Assembly (NCBI RefSeq): GCF_006542425.1
Contig: NZ_VFID01000016.1
Span: forward strand, 1-64,000
DNA: 64,000 nucleotides
From: Pseudoxanthomonas sp. z9
GTDB lineage: Bacteria; Pseudomonadota; Gammaproteobacteria; Xanthomonadales; Xanthomonadaceae
Direction of reading: 5' to 3'
Positions 63,393-64,000 of the stretch are shown piece by piece. A program made the position numbers and the translations under genes. Numbering within the stretch: position 1 is the first letter of the stretch; every line of letters begins with the position of its first letter. A model generated the notes under the pieces. It had not been told where the DNA came from and made no database searches. It saw nothing but the letters and a program-made list of their open reading frames with translations.

Positions 63393-63830
63393 ATGCTGCT
63401 CAGATGCGTTGCGGCCCTGACGTTCCTGTTGCTGACTGGTTGCGGCTTCGTGAGCTATGAGGACGTCAGTGGTGAACCCGAGTACTCGAAATATGTGGGA
63501 ACCCGATACAGAACCACGGAAGACATGGAGATCTATCGCATCAGCATGGAACGCAACTACGGCCCGTTGCCGAGCATTTACGAGATAGTCCAGTCGCCAG
63601 GCTTCGGTGGGCCGGAGGTTCTCGCCAGGACGGACTTTCCCGAAGGCTCGACGATGCAAATCCTGTCGGTCAAGCGATGCAAGGATTGCTATCTGGATGA
63701 AGAACCAAGAATGCACGTGGTGGTTCGTCTCGACTCGGACAGGCGGTTTGATGATTGGGAGGTGCAGGTCGATCTGGGCTTGTTGTCGTCCCATATGCAA
63801 GAAGTTACTGAATTTGGTTCGCGCGACTGA
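63393..63830 (+). CDS. Lipoprotein of unknown function
   Basis: 145 residues. Lipoprotein signal MLLRCVAALTFLLLTGCG (lipobox LTGC, Cys17). Later YVGTRYRTTEDMEIYRISME and VLARTDFPEGSTMQILSVKR, with Cys in KRCKDCYLDEE that may be a disulfide pair. No family recognised. GGGGA lies about 10 bases upstream. Confidence 0.7.
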   Translation: MLLRCVAALTFLLLTGCGFVSYEDVSGEPEYSKYVGTRYRTTEDMEIYRISMERNYGPLPSIYEIVQSPGFGGPEVLARTDFPEGSTMQILSVKRCKDCYLDEEPRMHVVVRLDSDRRFDDWEVQVDLGLLSSHMQEVTEFGSRD

Positions 63831-63952
63831 CGTCCAGCCGAACCCATTTGAGATGACATGCTGGAAACGTTGGTATGGTGTCCAACGGGGTTGGCAAGGA
63901 TGGCAGGGAAGGGATTTCAAGCGACTGCGCCTTGCACTGCTTCAGGCCTTTT

Positions 63953-64000
63953 TCAGTACCTTGATTCGGCACCCTTGGCCTTGACCGCCGCCAGCAATTT
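63953..64000 (-). CDS. C-terminus of a leftward gene cut by the window end
   Basis: Reading leftward from the edge gives LLAAVKAKGAESRY and a stop at 63953. Codon use fits a gene end, but only 15 residues are visible, so this is a low-confidence call. Confidence 0.3.
   Translation of the reverse strand, partial: KLLAAVKAKGAESRY

Overview
The window comes from a GC-rich gammaproteobacterium. Gene content (a GcvP very close to the Xanthomonas type, Bcr/CflA exporter, M2 dipeptidyl carboxypeptidase, PurT, MinCDE, RlmKL, ABC-F, arginyl/leucyl transferase), -10 boxes such as TAGAAT or TAAACT just upstream of genes, and abundant REP-like repeats (GAGCGACGTCAGTCGCGA) point to the Xanthomonadaceae/Lysobacteraceae, of a Pseudoxanthomonas, Lysobacter or Luteimonas kind. 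The genus is an inference. No rRNA, tRNA, CRISPR array, transposase or complete prophage was seen.

Region 1-10.9 kb is a block of exported hydrolases. One leftward operon (1-4858) encodes an alpha/beta-hydrolase lipoprotein, a ComEC-like metallo-beta-lactamase lipoprotein, a trypsin-fold peptidase of unusual type and a secreted protein. A second leftward operon (5375-9286) encodes a classical trypsin, a caspase-fold peptidase with signal peptide and a secreted coiled-coil protein. A divergent rightward gene (9707-10864) is a paralogue of the first hydrolase lipoprotein. This block is the best candidate for an undescribed functional system.

Region 11-33 kb is mostly housekeeping: a DUF6496 lysine-rich protein, a stress-type flavin-binding-fold protein, cupin, GNAT, gcvP behind a tandem glycine riboswitch, VOC and Bcr/CflA genes, a membrane hydrolase whose C-terminus is encoded by a REP element, a lysyl-endopeptidase-like protease, an M2 peptidase, a TPR/HExxH/YrbL-like cluster, minCDE with an overlapping GNAT gene, a NarL-type two-component pair, an SRPBCC protein, DUF423 and an AlkA-type glycosylase.

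Region 33-45.4 kb holds cytochrome b561 and a long leftward run headed by an SPFH protein (SPFH, ribbon-helix-helix, DUF4177, hydrolase, PH-like, VanY-like, FAD oxidoreductase, membrane protein). It then holds purT, an exo/endonuclease/phosphatase lipoprotein, bpt, a PAP2-like protein and a seven-EF-hand protein. Region 45.4-51 kb holds two paralogous ECF sigma factors with membrane C-terminal halves, DUF2007, tesB, several short repeat families and a three-copy 232-bp tandem array that includes the 3' end of the neighbouring AmpD-type amidase gene. Region 51-56.7 kb holds the amidase, MOSC, a small hydrolase, ABC-F and rlmKL.

Region 56.7-64 kb is accessory DNA with lower GC: a SymE-like gene, secreted orphan ORFs, a decayed integron attC-like site, seven scattered copies of a GGCCGAAAGCGGACAT-like motif, a chimeric SnoaL-like gene with a 109-bp duplicated fragment 1.4 kb away, a lone glycosyltransferase, an HxlR regulator with an abnormal tail, and small secreted proteins. 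It looks like a zone of cassette capture and rearrangement.
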